Shown here: positions 1 to 8,929 of the stretch, piece by piece
How positions within the stretch are numbered: position 1 is the first letter of the stretch
How the letters are laid out: each line of letters starts with the position of its first letter
Origin: CAZTJA01 sp964613745
GTDB lineage: Bacteria; Desulfobacterota; Desulfomonilia; Desulfomonilales; Desulfomonilaceae
Assembly: GCA_964613745.1 (NCBI GenBank)
Contig: CAZTJA010000005.1
Span: 1 to 64,000, forward strand
Direction of reading: 5' to 3'
Length of the DNA: 64,000 nt
The notes under the pieces: model-generated
Database searches by the model: none
Seen by the model: the letters and a program-made list of their open reading frames with translations, nothing else
Told to the model about the DNA's origin: nothing
Made by a program: the position numbers and the translations under genes

Positions 1-14
1 TTCGGAGGCGATAC

Positions 15-1178
15 ATGAATTTACATGAATATCAGTCAAAACAATTGCTTGCAAAGAAGGGGGTACCTATACCGAGGGGACAAGTGTGCTATGACCCTTG
101 GGAGACGCTCTTTGCTGCACGAGAACTTAAATCCGAAAAGATTGCCCTGAAAGCACAGGTGCATTCCGGAGGTCGAGGCAAGGCCGGGGGTATAGCGGTT
201 CTTAACCTGTCGGATGACATTAGGGGCAAAGCCGCGGAAATTCTCTCGAAGAGACTTGTGACAAATCAAACGGGTCCACAGGGAAAGCCGGTCTCGTCTC
301 TGCTCGTTGAGGAAGTCGTTCCGATCGGGCAGGAGATCTATTTGGGCGTAGTTTTAGATCGTATCTCCGGATTGGTAACAATAATGGCTTCTGCAGAAGG
401 CGGCGTTGAAATCGAAACGCTTGCCAAGGAGGCTCCCGAAAAAATCATCACTACGAAAATCAATCCTTTGCGAGGCTTAGCTCCATTTCAGGCCAGAGCC
501 GTCGCATATTCCATAACTGACGATAAAAATATTGCCGGTCAATTGACGAAAATCATAATTGCTTTGTACGAAACCTTTGTAGAATTTGACTGCTCTCTTG
601 CAGAGATAAATCCTCTCATAGTTTCCGGTGACAAGCTATTCGCCTTAGATGCCAAAATCAATCTGGACGATCATTCACTCTTTCGACATCCAAATCTCGA
701 AAGTCTGCGCGATCGATCACAGGAGGATGCCATCGAGCTTGCGGCCCGCAAGGATGGACTAAGCTACATTCGACTGTCAGGCGATATCGGTTGCATAGTC
801 AATGGAGCCGGCTTGGCAATGGCCACCCTCGATCTTATTTCACTGCACGGAGGGACTCCGGCTAATTTTCTGGATGTGGGCGGGGGTGCGAGCGAGCAGG
901 TGGTGAGTGATGCAATGAGTATCCTACTGGAAGACGAAAACGTGAAAATCGTGTTCATCAACATTTTCGGTGGCATTCTTAGATGTGATGTGTTGGCGAG
1001 GGGCGTTATCGGCGCATTGAAGACCAAGCAGCTGGCATTACCGGTGATTGCCAGAATTGAGGGTACAAATATAGAGGAGGGCAGAAAACTATTTGATGAA
1101 TCCGGCCTCCCTATTCAGATGATCTCATCGCTTGATGACGCTGCGAAACTGGTAGTTGAAAAGGCCAAATCAGCCTAA
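15..1178 (+). CDS. sucC: Succinyl-CoA synthetase (ADP-forming), beta subunit
   Basis: Forms succinyl-CoA from succinate, CoA and ATP, or runs in reverse, together with the alpha subunit encoded next. The 387-aa length is normal for the family. An ATP-grasp fold is indicated by the nucleotide-binding stretch KAQVHSGGRGKAGG (residues 46-59) and the metal/phosphate region EINPL (197-201) followed by DAKINLDD (212-219). The C-terminal CoA-ligase part has FLDVGGGASEQ and FGGILRCDV. A GGAGG ribosome binding site lies just upstream of the ATG at the window edge. The order sucC, sucD, carboxyltransferase, mutase subunit suggests one operon for succinyl-CoA/methylmalonyl-CoA interconversion; earlier genes of that operon may lie outside the window. 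Confidence 0.97.
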   Translation: MNLHEYQSKQLLAKKGVPIPRGQVCYDPWETLFAARELKSEKIALKAQVHSGGRGKAGGIAVLNLSDDIRGKAAEILSKRLVTNQTGPQGKPVSSLLVEEVVPIGQEIYLGVVLDRISGLVTIMASAEGGVEIETLAKEAPEKIITTKINPLRGLAPFQARAVAYSITDDKNIAGQLTKIIIALYETFVEFDCSLAEINPLIVSGDKLFALDAKINLDDHSLFRHPNLESLRDRSQEDAIELAARKDGLSYIRLSGDIGCIVNGAGLAMATLDLISLHGGTPANFLDVGGGASEQVVSDAMSILLEDENVKIVFINIFGGILRCDVLARGVIGALKTKQLALPVIARIEGTNIEEGRKLFDESGLPIQMISSLDDAAKLVVEKAKSA

Positions 1179-1207
1179 CTCGATATTAATAGGGAATGGA
1201 GTGACGA

Positions 1208-2080
1208 ATGGCTATATTGGTCAACAGGAAATCGAGAGTAATTTGTCAGGGAATAACCGGACGAAACGGCACTTTTCATTCTCTCGCTTGTCGAGAATAC
1301 GGCACCAACATGGTAGGCGGTGTCACCCCCGGTAAAGAGGGTCTAACCGTTGATGGTATTCCCGTATTTAATACCGTCCACAAAGCGGTGAAGGAAACGG
1401 GGGCTGATGTGTCGCTGATATTTATTCCAGCCGCCTTCGCCAAAGATCCTATTTTGGAAGCTGTTGATGCCGGAATTTCCACCATCGTTTGCATCACGGA
1501 AGGAATTCCCCCCCTCGATACTGCGTCGGCTCTTTTTTCTGTACGTCAAGAAAATCGCATTCTGATAGGCCCGAACACTCCGGGTGTTATTTCGCCCACG
1601 GAGAAATGCAAAGTGGGGATTATGCCCGGCTACATACACGCTCCAGGACCGGTAGGCGTAATTTCGCGATCAGGAACGTTGACATATGAAGTAGTTGATC
1701 AGTTGACGAAAAACGGATTGGGTCAAAGCACTTGCATCGGACTCGGGGGAGATCCTGTGGTCGGGCTAAGCTTTATTGACGTGCTCAAGATGTTCCGAGA
1801 TGATCCCGAAACCGAAGCCGTCGTCCTCATTGGAGAAATCGGGGGAAATGCCGAGGAGCTTGCAGCGGAGTTCATCAATAAAGATTTCAATAAACCGGTG
1901 ACCGCGTACATAGCCGGTAGGTTAGCTCCTCCCGGCAAGAGGATGGGACATGCCGGCGCAATTATTTCCGGTGGTTCCGGAACGGCGCAGGCCAAAATGG
2001 AAGCATTAGCCTCTGCCGGGGTGAATGTTGTAGAGAATCTCACCCAAATAGGCAAAGCAGTTAAAGAAGTTCTATCTTGA
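1208..2080 (+). CDS. sucD: Succinyl-CoA synthetase, alpha subunit
   Basis: Catalytic partner of the beta subunit; it carries the phosphohistidine intermediate. The protein is 290 aa, full length for the family. An N-terminal Rossmann CoA-binding domain contains CQGITGRNGTFH (residues 13-24), and the active-site histidine is in RMGHAGAIISGGSGT (His248). It starts 29 bp after sucC, behind a GGAATGGAGTG ribosome-binding region, so the two subunits are probably co-translated in equal amounts. I saw nothing unusual in it. Confidence 0.97.
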   Translation: MAILVNRKSRVICQGITGRNGTFHSLACREYGTNMVGGVTPGKEGLTVDGIPVFNTVHKAVKETGADVSLIFIPAAFAKDPILEAVDAGISTIVCITEGIPPLDTASALFSVRQENRILIGPNTPGVISPTEKCKVGIMPGYIHAPGPVGVISRSGTLTYEVVDQLTKNGLGQSTCIGLGGDPVVGLSFIDVLKMFRDDPETEAVVLIGEIGGNAEELAAEFINKDFNKPVTAYIAGRLAPPGKRMGHAGAIISGGSGTAQAKMEALASAGVNVVENLTQIGKAVKEVLS

Positions 2081-2108
2081 AGGAAATACAGTGCAATAGG
2101 AGTCGTCA

Positions 2109-3662
2109 ATGTCCGTGATGGAGGCAAGATTCGAGGAACTAAAGCGAAGACTCGAGGAGTCTGATGCAGCTGGTGGACCGGACAAGATTGAAAAACAACA
2201 TAAATCGGGCAAGATGACGGCCCGAGAACGAGTTCTTGAACTTCTTGATGAGGGCTCATTTGAAGAAATTGACAAATTTGTCTGTCATCGGTGCACGGAT
2301 TTCGGAATGGATCGGACGGTCATTCCCGGCGAAGGTGTTGTAACCGGTTTCGGGAAAATTAATGGTCGCGGTGTTTATGTCTTTGCTCAGGATTTCACGG
2401 TTTTCGGCGGCAGCTTGTCGATGACCCATGCCGAAAAAATTTGCAAAGTTATGGACTTAGCTTATAGAAACGGTTTTCCTCTGATTGGAATAAATGATTC
2501 CGGAGGCGCTCGTATACAGGAAGGCGTGGAAAGCCTCGGCGGTTATGGAGAAGTTTTTTACCGAAATGTCCGTGCTTCAGGCGTGATTCCTCAAATTTCC
2601 GTCATAATGGGACCGTGTGCAGGCGGCGCGGTGTATTCTCCTGCCGTAACGGATTTCATCTTTATGGCAGAAAAGACCAGCTACATGTTCATTACCGGTC
2701 CGCAGGTGATAAAACAGGTCACAAGTGAAGTTATCGATCCCGAAAGTCTAGGTGGCGCAAAGGTTCACGGACGCGTATCCGGAGTGTGTCATTTTCACTA
2801 TCCTTCGGAAAGTGAAACTCTCAACAAAGTTAAAGAACTGCTTTCATTCCTTCCGGACAGTAACCGAACAAAACCACCGATAATACCCACCGGCGATCCG
2901 ATCGACAGAATGGTCCCGGAAATCGACAATGTGATACCCGACAATTCCCGGAAACCATACAACATGAAGCAAGTTATTAAGCCGGTACTGGACGATTCAT
3001 ATTTCATGGAGGTTCATGCAAACTATGCAAAAAATCTCATCACGGGTTTCGGCCGGCTTGCCGGTAAAACGGTAGGAATTGTGGCCAACCAACCCAACTG
3101 GTTGGCAGGATGTCTCGACACCGAAGCTTCGGTGAAGTGTGCACGTTTCGTGAGATTCTGTGATGCCTTCAGTATACCTATTTGGACTCTGCTGGATGTG
3201 CCCGGATACCTGCCGGGGACACAGCAGGAGCACGGGGGCATCATAAAGCACGGAGCAAAGATACTGTATGCCTATGCTGAAGCCACCGTTCCGAAAGTAA
3301 CGCTTATAACACGCAAAGCTTACGGCGGAGCGTATGTGGTTATGTCGAGCAAACACCTAAGAGCCGATATCAATCTTGCGTATCCTTCCGCTGAAATTGC
3401 AGTAATGGGGCCTGAGGGAGCCATTCAGATCCTGTTTAGAAGAGAAATCGAGCAGGCTGAAAATCCCGCACAAAGGCGAGCTGAACTCATTCAAGAGTAT
3501 GTTGATAAATTCGCAAGTCCGTATCGGGCCGCCCAACTTGGGTTTGTTGATCGAGTAATTTATCCGCGCGAAACGAGGTCCGTTCTGATCAAAGCATTTG
3601 CTCAACTTGAGAACAAGGTCGAAGAAAAACCGTCTCGTAGGCACGGCAATATACCGTTATAA
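2109..3662 (+). CDS. Acyl-CoA carboxylase carboxyltransferase (propionyl-/methylmalonyl-CoA type)
   Basis: Carboxyltransferase (beta) subunit of a biotin-dependent acyl-CoA carboxylase, decarboxylase or transcarboxylase. It moves CO2 between biotin and propionyl-CoA to make or use methylmalonyl-CoA. The 517-aa protein has the two-crotonase-domain layout: an N-terminal half with DSGGARIQEGVESLGGYGEVFYRN and GPCAGGAVYSPA, and a C-terminal half with DVPGYLPGTQQEHGGIIKHGAK and AYGGAYVVM. The C-terminal PYRAAQLGFVDRVIYPRETR is typical of PccB-type subunits. The neighbouring mutase and succinyl-CoA genes point to propionyl-CoA as substrate; that is inference. A matching 70-aa biotin carrier protein is encoded at 20064-20276, but no biotin carboxylase subunit is in the window. 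Confidence 0.93.
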   Translation: MSVMEARFEELKRRLEESDAAGGPDKIEKQHKSGKMTARERVLELLDEGSFEEIDKFVCHRCTDFGMDRTVIPGEGVVTGFGKINGRGVYVFAQDFTVFGGSLSMTHAEKICKVMDLAYRNGFPLIGINDSGGARIQEGVESLGGYGEVFYRNVRASGVIPQISVIMGPCAGGAVYSPAVTDFIFMAEKTSYMFITGPQVIKQVTSEVIDPESLGGAKVHGRVSGVCHFHYPSESETLNKVKELLSFLPDSNRTKPPIIPTGDPIDRMVPEIDNVIPDNSRKPYNMKQVIKPVLDDSYFMEVHANYAKNLITGFGRLAGKTVGIVANQPNWLAGCLDTEASVKCARFVRFCDAFSIPIWTLLDVPGYLPGTQQEHGGIIKHGAKILYAYAEATVPKVTLITRKAYGGAYVVMSSKHLRADINLAYPSAEIAVMGPEGAIQILFRREIEQAENPAQRRAELIQEYVDKFASPYRAAQLGFVDRVIYPRETRSVLIKAFAQLENKVEEKPSRRHGNIPL

Positions 3663-3692
3663 TTGAAGCGATCTCTAGAAACGAGGAGAGAC

Positions 3693-4097
3693 ATGCAAAA
3701 ACGCATTAGAGTTGTCGTTGCGAAACCCGGTTTGGATGGGCACGACCGAGGGGCAAAGGTCGTAGCACGAGCGCTCCGGGATGCAGGTATGGAAGTCATA
3801 TACACTGGTTTGAGACAGACCCCTGAAGGTCTACTCAAAACATGCGTTCAAGAAGATGCGGATGTTCTTTGCCTCAGTTCGCTTTCGGGAGCGCATGATT
3901 ATTTGTTTCCCAAAGTTGCCGCTCTATTCAAAGAAAATGGGATGGACGACGTGCTCATCTTAGGAGGGGGAATAATTCCTGATGAAGATATTCCCGATCT
4001 GAAGGATGCCGGAATCGAAGAAATCTTCGGACCTGGAACTCGTACGGATCACATTGTTGATTACATAAAAACTCATCTGAAGAAATCAGCCGCTTAG
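3693..4097 (+). CDS. Methylmalonyl-CoA mutase, cobalamin-binding (small) subunit
   Basis: B12-binding subunit of a two-part methylmalonyl-CoA mutase, the enzyme that interconverts succinyl-CoA and (R)-methylmalonyl-CoA. The 134-aa protein is a single B12-binding Rossmann domain. It has the base-off motif DGHDRG (Asp15, His17, Gly20, with His17 as lower cobalt ligand), then LSSLSGAH and ILGGGIIPDED. I chose the ATG at 3693 because GAGGAG precedes it at ideal spacing; a longer TTG reading from 3663 would abut the previous stop and lacks such a site. The catalytic partner is encoded 13 kb away on the other strand (17118-18779). Confidence 0.95.
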   Translation: MQKRIRVVVAKPGLDGHDRGAKVVARALRDAGMEVIYTGLRQTPEGLLKTCVQEDADVLCLSSLSGAHDYLFPKVAALFKENGMDDVLILGGGIIPDEDIPDLKDAGIEEIFGPGTRTDHIVDYIKTHLKKSAA

Positions 4098-4114
4098 CCT
4101 CGGTATCTTATATT

Positions 4115-4148
4115 AAAGCCGGGCGATGCCCATGCATTGCCCCGCTTT
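4115..4148. terminator. Hairpin between convergent genes
   Basis: A 14-nt imperfect inverted repeat (left arm 4115-4128, right arm 4135-4148, starting AAAGCCGGGC) lies between the convergent mutase-subunit and protease genes. It could act in both directions, but the U-tract is short (three Ts), so termination is only probable. Confidence 0.5.
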
Positions 4149-4156
4149 ATACTTCG

Positions 4157-5110
4157 CTATTCATTGACATTGTATAGCTTCAGGAAGTCCTCATAAGCAA
4201 TGGCAAAGCCTATGCCTTCTGACTGTGATTTGTCTTTCGTCCAAGCAATGATTCCCACCAGCTCACCATTCATGCGATAAAGGCCTCCCCCGGAGTTGCC
4301 CTGGTTAATCGGCGTCTGAGTTTGGAAAACTTTGTATGTTGGAGATTCCTTACCGGAATCCCTGATTGAGGATATTATCCCCTCAGTGTAGCTCCATGTA
4401 AGATCCTGGGGATTACCCACGGTGAATACTCGTTCTCCAATACGAACCGGTTCCGTTATTCTTCGGCCTTCTACGGGAACTTCGGTGGGGGTTGAACCAA
4501 TTCCCAAAACGGCCAGATCTATGCCGTTTGGTTCAGTCCAATAAACATATGCCGGGCGTGAATTTCCGTCTAGGAATTGAACATTTATTCCTATTTTGGG
4601 ATCCACCGTCATCAGTCGTGCAGGGTCGAAATCAGGATCGATCACGTGTCGGCTGGTGAGAATGAGGAAATTGCTCTGATTGCGGCCTATGATCACCCCT
4701 GAACCGGTAATTGTTTCGGAACGAAAAGACGGAAAGCGCCTTCTCTCAATCGTGATGTACACGTTATTCTGAAAAGCGAACTTGATGTTCGATGCAAGGT
4801 CATCAATGTTCGTTTGCCCCAAGTAGGTTTCTTGTTCGGAGTTCCGGAATTGTGCAACATTAATTTTTGGAACGAGTTGGATAAAAATCAGGGTCCAGAA
4901 TACCGAACTCATAAACCCGATACAAATGGCTAAGAGCAAGAGCCTTGTTGTTTTCTTTGTTGCAGGTTTCGTTCGAAACAAGAAAATGACTGCTGCAAGG
5001 ATGATGATGAGCCCGGCAAAAGGCAAAGCGGAAACGGCTGCCACTAAAATAATTGAGGCAATCCATTTCTCGTTCCATTCAAGTTTATCCAAAATGCATC
5101 CTAAAATCAA
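4157..5110 (-). CDS. Membrane-anchored trypsin-like serine protease
   Basis: Predicted HtrA/Deg-like S1C protease of 317 aa. Two hydrophobic segments (about residues 17-45 and 57-80) should anchor it in the cytoplasmic membrane, with the protease domain after them probably outside. The catalytic triad is visible: His155 in LTSRHVIDP, Asp198 in GIDLAVLG, Ser273 in NQGNSGGGLY. A C-terminal IGFAIAYEDF resembles the HtrA core end (GIGFAIP), but there is no PDZ domain after it, so the protein ends where an HtrA would continue. Substrate and trigger are unknown. It is a single gene, convergent with the mutase subunit and divergent from the small SAP-like gene. Confidence 0.85.
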   Translation of the reverse strand: MILGCILDKLEWNEKWIASIILVAAVSALPFAGLIIILAAVIFLFRTKPATKKTTRLLLLAICIGFMSSVFWTLIFIQLVPKINVAQFRNSEQETYLGQTNIDDLASNIKFAFQNNVYITIERRRFPSFRSETITGSGVIIGRNQSNFLILTSRHVIDPDFDPARLMTVDPKIGINVQFLDGNSRPAYVYWTEPNGIDLAVLGIGSTPTEVPVEGRRITEPVRIGERVFTVGNPQDLTWSYTEGIISSIRDSGKESPTYKVFQTQTPINQGNSGGGLYRMNGELVGIIAWTKDKSQSEGIGFAIAYEDFLKLYNVNE

Positions 5111-5250
5111 ATAGCTAAATTAAGTTGATATAAGGTAAGTGCCACTATGCAAGTCTTAGTAGCGAATTAACTTGATTTTTTTCAGCTCATCTGCTTTAGA
5201 CATCACTGAATTGAATCACGCCCGTTGAATTTTGGGCGAAGGAGGTCACA

Positions 5251-5433
5251 GTGACATTAAAGCAAGTTCGTGAAAGAGCCCGCATTCTAGGGGTAAAAAA
5301 TTATTCCAGATTTCGTAAAGATCGTCTCATTCGTACAATCCAGGAAACCGAAGGCAACGCGCCTTGTTTTAAAAATATATCAAATTGCGGCGAATTCTGC
5401 TGCTGTTGGCGCGAAGATTGCCAAATCCTGTGA
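5251..5433 (+). CDS. SAP/Rho-N-like mini-protein with Cys-rich tail
   Basis: A 60-aa protein. The first 35 residues (LKQVRERARILGV...RKDRLIRTIQ) look like the helix-extended-loop-helix of SAP or Rho N-terminal domains, which bind nucleic acid. A Cys-rich tail follows, with Cys39, 46, 50, 51, 52 and 57 (CGEFCCCWREDC), which could bind zinc or an Fe-S cluster. Similar proteins, from memory, occur in Geobacter-type bacteria and are called SAP-domain proteins, with no defined role. It starts at GTG behind a perfect AAGGAGGT site, so strong translation is likely. A 12-bp hairpin follows the gene. Confidence 0.8.
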   Translation: MTLKQVRERARILGVKNYSRFRKDRLIRTIQETEGNAPCFKNISNCGEFCCCWREDCQIL

Positions 5434-5468
5434 TCGTTCAGTCACATCCAGTTTTCCATCTACTATTT

Positions 5469-5499
5469 AGGAGGAGATCTTTCCAGTAGATCTCCTCCT
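5469..5499. terminator. Perfect 12-bp hairpin downstream of the SAP-like gene
   Basis: Arms AGGAGGAGATCT (5469-5480) and AGATCTCCTCCT (5488-5499) pair perfectly around a 7-nt loop. No T-run follows, so it may stabilise the 3' end of the upstream message rather than terminate by itself. The left arm contains a Shine-Dalgarno-like AGGAGGAG, but no start codon with an open frame follows. Confidence 0.6.
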
Positions 5500-5671
5500 C
5501 ATCCGTGCAATGATCATTTCTTTCGTCCAAATTCCCGGAAATCACCTCAGCTAACCCCCAACACCTATAGAGTGAAGCCTGTTCTTGGTTTTTAGAATAC
5601 TTTAGGGTATGTTGAAATACGGGTTTGTACGGCTCTGGTTGTAACCCTATTTTTTAGTTAGGTGGTGCTGA

Positions 5672-6523
5672 ATGGCAAAGACTACGATTCACACGTTACG
5701 GGAGAAAAAGGCTCGGAAAGAACCTATGACCTTCCTAACTGCCTATGATTATCCTTTTGCTGTACTGGAACAGAAGGCAGGAGTGGATGTTATCTTGGTC
5801 GGTGATTCAATTGGAATGGTCGTGTATGGTTATAACTCAACGTTGCCCGTAACTATGGATTTGATGATGCCTCACGTCAAAGCAGTGCGCCTTGGAGCCC
5901 CCGATGTCTATTTGGTTGGGGACATGCCGTATATGAGTTACCAGGTTTCCAAAGAAGAGGCGATCCGAAATGCGGGACGATTCATGGCTGAAGGTGGCTG
6001 TGATGCCGTCAAACTCGAAGGTGGCCGAGAAGTAGCAGAAACGATTCGTGCAATGGCGAATGCGACTATTCCCGTGATGGGACATTTAGGATTGACTCCG
6101 CAGGCTGCGGCCCAACTAGGCGGATATAAGGCTCAAGCGCGAGACACGGAAACTGCGAAACGACTTATCGAAGATTGTCATATTTTGGAAGAATCAGGAG
6201 CATCATCTTTGCTCTTGGAAGCCGTTCCAGCTGAAGTTGCCGAGATTATAACCGATCGGTCAAAAGTTCCTGTTTTCGGAATCGGCGCAGGCCCTCACTG
6301 TGACGGTCAGGTTTTAGTGATCCACGACATGATAGGCATGTTTGATAGAAAACCAGCCAAATTTGTAAAGAAGTTTAGGGAAGTGGGCAAACTCATCGTA
6401 GAAGCCGTAGAGGAATTTGCAAAGGAAGTTGCCGATAAGTCTTTTCCTGCTCCGGAGCACTGTTATCCCATGCCCGAGGATGCTGTTGCCGAATTGAGAA
6501 AGCTCTATCCGAAGAAACCTTAA
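5672..6523 (+). CDS. panB: 3-methyl-2-oxobutanoate hydroxymethyltransferase
   Basis: First committed step of pantothenate synthesis: adds a hydroxymethyl group from methylene-tetrahydrofolate to ketoisovalerate, giving ketopantoate. The 283-aa TIM-barrel is full length. Metal ligands Asp45 (LVGDSIGM) and Asp84 (LVGDMPYMSY) and the conserved glutamate near 116 (VKLEGG) are present. AGGTGG lies upstream of the ATG. panE follows after about 75 bp on the same strand, so the two steps to pantoate are probably co-expressed. panC and panD are not in the window. Confidence 0.97.
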   Translation: MAKTTIHTLREKKARKEPMTFLTAYDYPFAVLEQKAGVDVILVGDSIGMVVYGYNSTLPVTMDLMMPHVKAVRLGAPDVYLVGDMPYMSYQVSKEEAIRNAGRFMAEGGCDAVKLEGGREVAETIRAMANATIPVMGHLGLTPQAAAQLGGYKAQARDTETAKRLIEDCHILEESGASSLLLEAVPAEVAEIITDRSKVPVFGIGAGPHCDGQVLVIHDMIGMFDRKPAKFVKKFREVGKLIVEAVEEFAKEVADKSFPAPEHCYPMPEDAVAELRKLYPKKP

Positions 6524-6597
6524 CGACATTCATTCGGGTCTCCCAGTATAGCAACTATTTCCATGTGCTAGGTCAGCTCTCAATGAAAGGAGATTTG

Positions 6598-7524
6598 ATG
6601 AGAATCGGCATAATCGGGGCCGGTGCCTTAGGTTCGGTACTCGGTGGATTGTTGACTGAAGCCGGAGTGGACACGATTCTGGTGGAGCGCGATTCAGACG
6701 AAGTTTCCCGAATGAGAGAGCAGGGTCTCAGGCTTGAGGGCATAACCGGCGATCGCACTATCAAGGTAGAAATATTCAACACCCCTGAAGAAGCAGGGAC
6801 CGTGGATCTTGTTCTCGTGATCGTGAAGTCGTACGACACTGCAGGCGCAATTAATTCCGTTAAAAAGCTTCTCAATCCGAATGGTGTTGTATTGACGCTT
6901 CAAAACGGGGTAGGAAATTTTGAGATACTTAATGAGTATTTCAGTGGACGGGTTTTGCTCGGCATTACCACAATCGGTGCGATGACGGTTGCCAAGGGAG
7001 TCTTTAGACATACCGGTAAGGGTCCTATTCATTTCGGGGAAGCTGACGGTACCGTAAGAGAACGAACCCGGCAAGTCGCGGACGTCTTGAAACGAATGAA
7101 TGCCGGAGACGTGGAAATTACCACAAATGCCATGGGAAGTGTCTGGTCGAAAGTAATCATAAATGCCGCAATTAATGCTCCGGGTACATTGCTGAGAGTT
7201 CGCAATGGGGATTTACCTTCTACTCAAGAGGGACGTAAACTTATTAGCGAGGTCGTGCAAGAGTGTAAAAAGATCATCGATGCTAAAGCTATTCAGCTAA
7301 TTTTTGACGACCCGGAAGCACGAGTGCTGGCTGTTTGCGAAGGTACCGCACCGAATCTGAATTCTATGCTTCAGGATGTTATTGCGGGACGCCGTACCGA
7401 AATTGATTTCATTAATGGCGCTCTTGCTGTGGAAGGGGAAAAGCTCGGTGTTGAAACGCCCGTGAACCGGACATTGACACTACTGATCAAAATGCTGGAA
7501 GGAACTGCGGGAAGCAGAGTTTAA
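6598..7524 (+). CDS. panE: 2-dehydropantoate 2-reductase
   Basis: NADPH-dependent reduction of ketopantoate to pantoate. The protein begins with the Rossmann motif GIIGAGALGS (Gly7, Gly9, Gly12) and has the family's catalytic lysine region SVWSKVIINAAINA. The 308-aa length is normal. The start at 6598 follows AAAGGAGA at good spacing; an upstream in-frame start at 6565 would add 11 residues without such a site. It is downstream of panB and followed by a hairpin shared with the convergent gene. Confidence 0.95.
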   Translation: MRIGIIGAGALGSVLGGLLTEAGVDTILVERDSDEVSRMREQGLRLEGITGDRTIKVEIFNTPEEAGTVDLVLVIVKSYDTAGAINSVKKLLNPNGVVLTLQNGVGNFEILNEYFSGRVLLGITTIGAMTVAKGVFRHTGKGPIHFGEADGTVRERTRQVADVLKRMNAGDVEITTNAMGSVWSKVIINAAINAPGTLLRVRNGDLPSTQEGRKLISEVVQECKKIIDAKAIQLIFDDPEARVLAVCEGTAPNLNSMLQDVIAGRRTEIDFINGALAVEGEKLGVETPVNRTLTLLIKMLEGTAGSRV

Positions 7525-7546
7525 ATATGCATGTGGATTGAGGCTG

Positions 7547-7569
7547 AGGGAGTTGCCATGCAACTCCCT
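7547..7569. terminator. Bidirectional hairpin terminator
   Basis: Perfect 10-bp arms AGGGAGTTGC (7547-7556) and GCAACTCCCT (7560-7569) lie between panE (+) and the convergent unknown gene (-). The loop is three bases; the following T-run is short. Confidence 0.6.
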
Positions 7570-7578
7570 TTATGCGTT

Positions 7579-8550
7579 CTAGAAGAAGGAACTAATGAAA
7601 GCAAACGGTAAACCTATAATCTCAGCAGCGGCTCCCAGGAGATCCGAAGAAGAATCTTCCTGATACTCCATATTGTTGGGAGCTGCTGCAGGGGCCAACT
7701 TAATTGTTACACCATCTCTATTGATTCGATCGCGGTTAGCGGCATGCAGGTTTGGCTTCGCCCGTTCATATCCGGGTGCCATGTATCCGGCCGGGGCACC
7801 TGTATTGAACTGTGTTGCACCCGATACTCTTATGCGATTTCCACAACTTGTATCATCGACCCTGCAAGCGGGGCCATTTGAGTCAATTGGGTAATGACGA
7901 GCTGCATAGTTACCGGCCGGCATCGACCAAGGATTCTGCGTGACCGGTTTTACTTTTCGAATCTGCTTAGGACTTTGTGCATAGGAACCTGTGCCGTAAT
8001 CGGACGGGGTCATCTGTTTTACTTTGGGTTCAGTTTTTCGGTCCGCCTTTTTGACCACATCAGCCTTTTGCGTCCCAGTCGTCTTTTTATCTGCAATAGA
8101 GCCGGTTTTCTTTTCAGGTTCTGTTTTGTCTTCTGATTTAGACGGGGGTGGAGTCAGAACCAAGTCTTTTTCCAGATCTCCATCGAGATCGGCCACCTCA
8201 TCTTTAGCACCTGCGAGAAATGTGGGATCTACACCGGGTGAGGCTTTTTGCGGTGGGGCCATTCCCGCTGAGCGTTCTTTGAAAGCCACCGCCGGTTTCG
8301 GCTTGATCTTCGTGTCCGATGTGGAGGCCGGTTCGGGACCTGGGTAGAGATCGTCCGTATCAAACTCGGAGTCCATGGTTGTTTTCATATCGGATTTGAA
8401 TTGAGCTTTTATGATCCGACCTGAATTTATGTGAAGCGGAGTAGGCGATTTGACCAAACCTGCGTCCGCTGAAATCTCGAAATTGCCGGCACAAACCCCC
8501 GAAGCCGTCAACACGACGATGGACGCCGTAATCGCAATAAGTCTAAGCAT
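7579..8550 (-). CDS. Secreted Lys/Pro/Thr-rich protein of unknown function
   Basis: A 323-aa protein with a Sec signal peptide (MLRLIAITASIVVLTASGVCAG, processing probably after Ala-Gly or Cys-Ala-Gly). A long low-complexity region rich in Lys, Pro, Thr, Glu and Asp follows (about residues 60-200). The C-terminal part contains two cysteines (GPACRVDDTSCGNRIRV) that could form a disulphide, and the last 25 residues are hydrophobic. I do not recognise a family. The chosen ATG at 8550 has a CGAAAGGAGA site. A second in-frame ATG at 8619, behind an even stronger GGAAGGAGGG, would add 23 residues before the signal peptide. Confidence 0.7.
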   Translation of the reverse strand: MLRLIAITASIVVLTASGVCAGNFEISADAGLVKSPTPLHINSGRIIKAQFKSDMKTTMDSEFDTDDLYPGPEPASTSDTKIKPKPAVAFKERSAGMAPPQKASPGVDPTFLAGAKDEVADLDGDLEKDLVLTPPPSKSEDKTEPEKKTGSIADKKTTGTQKADVVKKADRKTEPKVKQMTPSDYGTGSYAQSPKQIRKVKPVTQNPWSMPAGNYAARHYPIDSNGPACRVDDTSCGNRIRVSGATQFNTGAPAGYMAPGYERAKPNLHAANRDRINRDGVTIKLAPAAAPNNMEYQEDSSSDLLGAAAEIIGLPFAFISSFF

Positions 8551-8929
8551 GAAAATCTCCTTTCGACATGTTCCCTTTTGAGGAGCATCCTTTGTGTATG
8601 GGGTTACGTCGGGTTGCATTTTCCCTCCTTCCCGGTGCTGCTTGGGGCAAATAGCATTCAATAAAAGTAAAGTCAATCAAAAAACTTAGCTAGATTATAT
8701 AAAGTAATACATAAGTGTTTTCAGCCGGGGCACAATTCTGCTTAATTGACACGTTGGTCGATTAATTTTAGTATTGCAATTTTATGTTCATGGTGTAGGG
8801 CTTGTGCTTCGCCTCCATATGCACTCATAGTAGGGATGACCAGATTTCCTAGTCCGGAATGTCGAGGATAAGCTTTTCTCTTGGACACTTGCGCGCCATG
8901 ATGAAATAATCGAAAAGGAAATATGAGAT

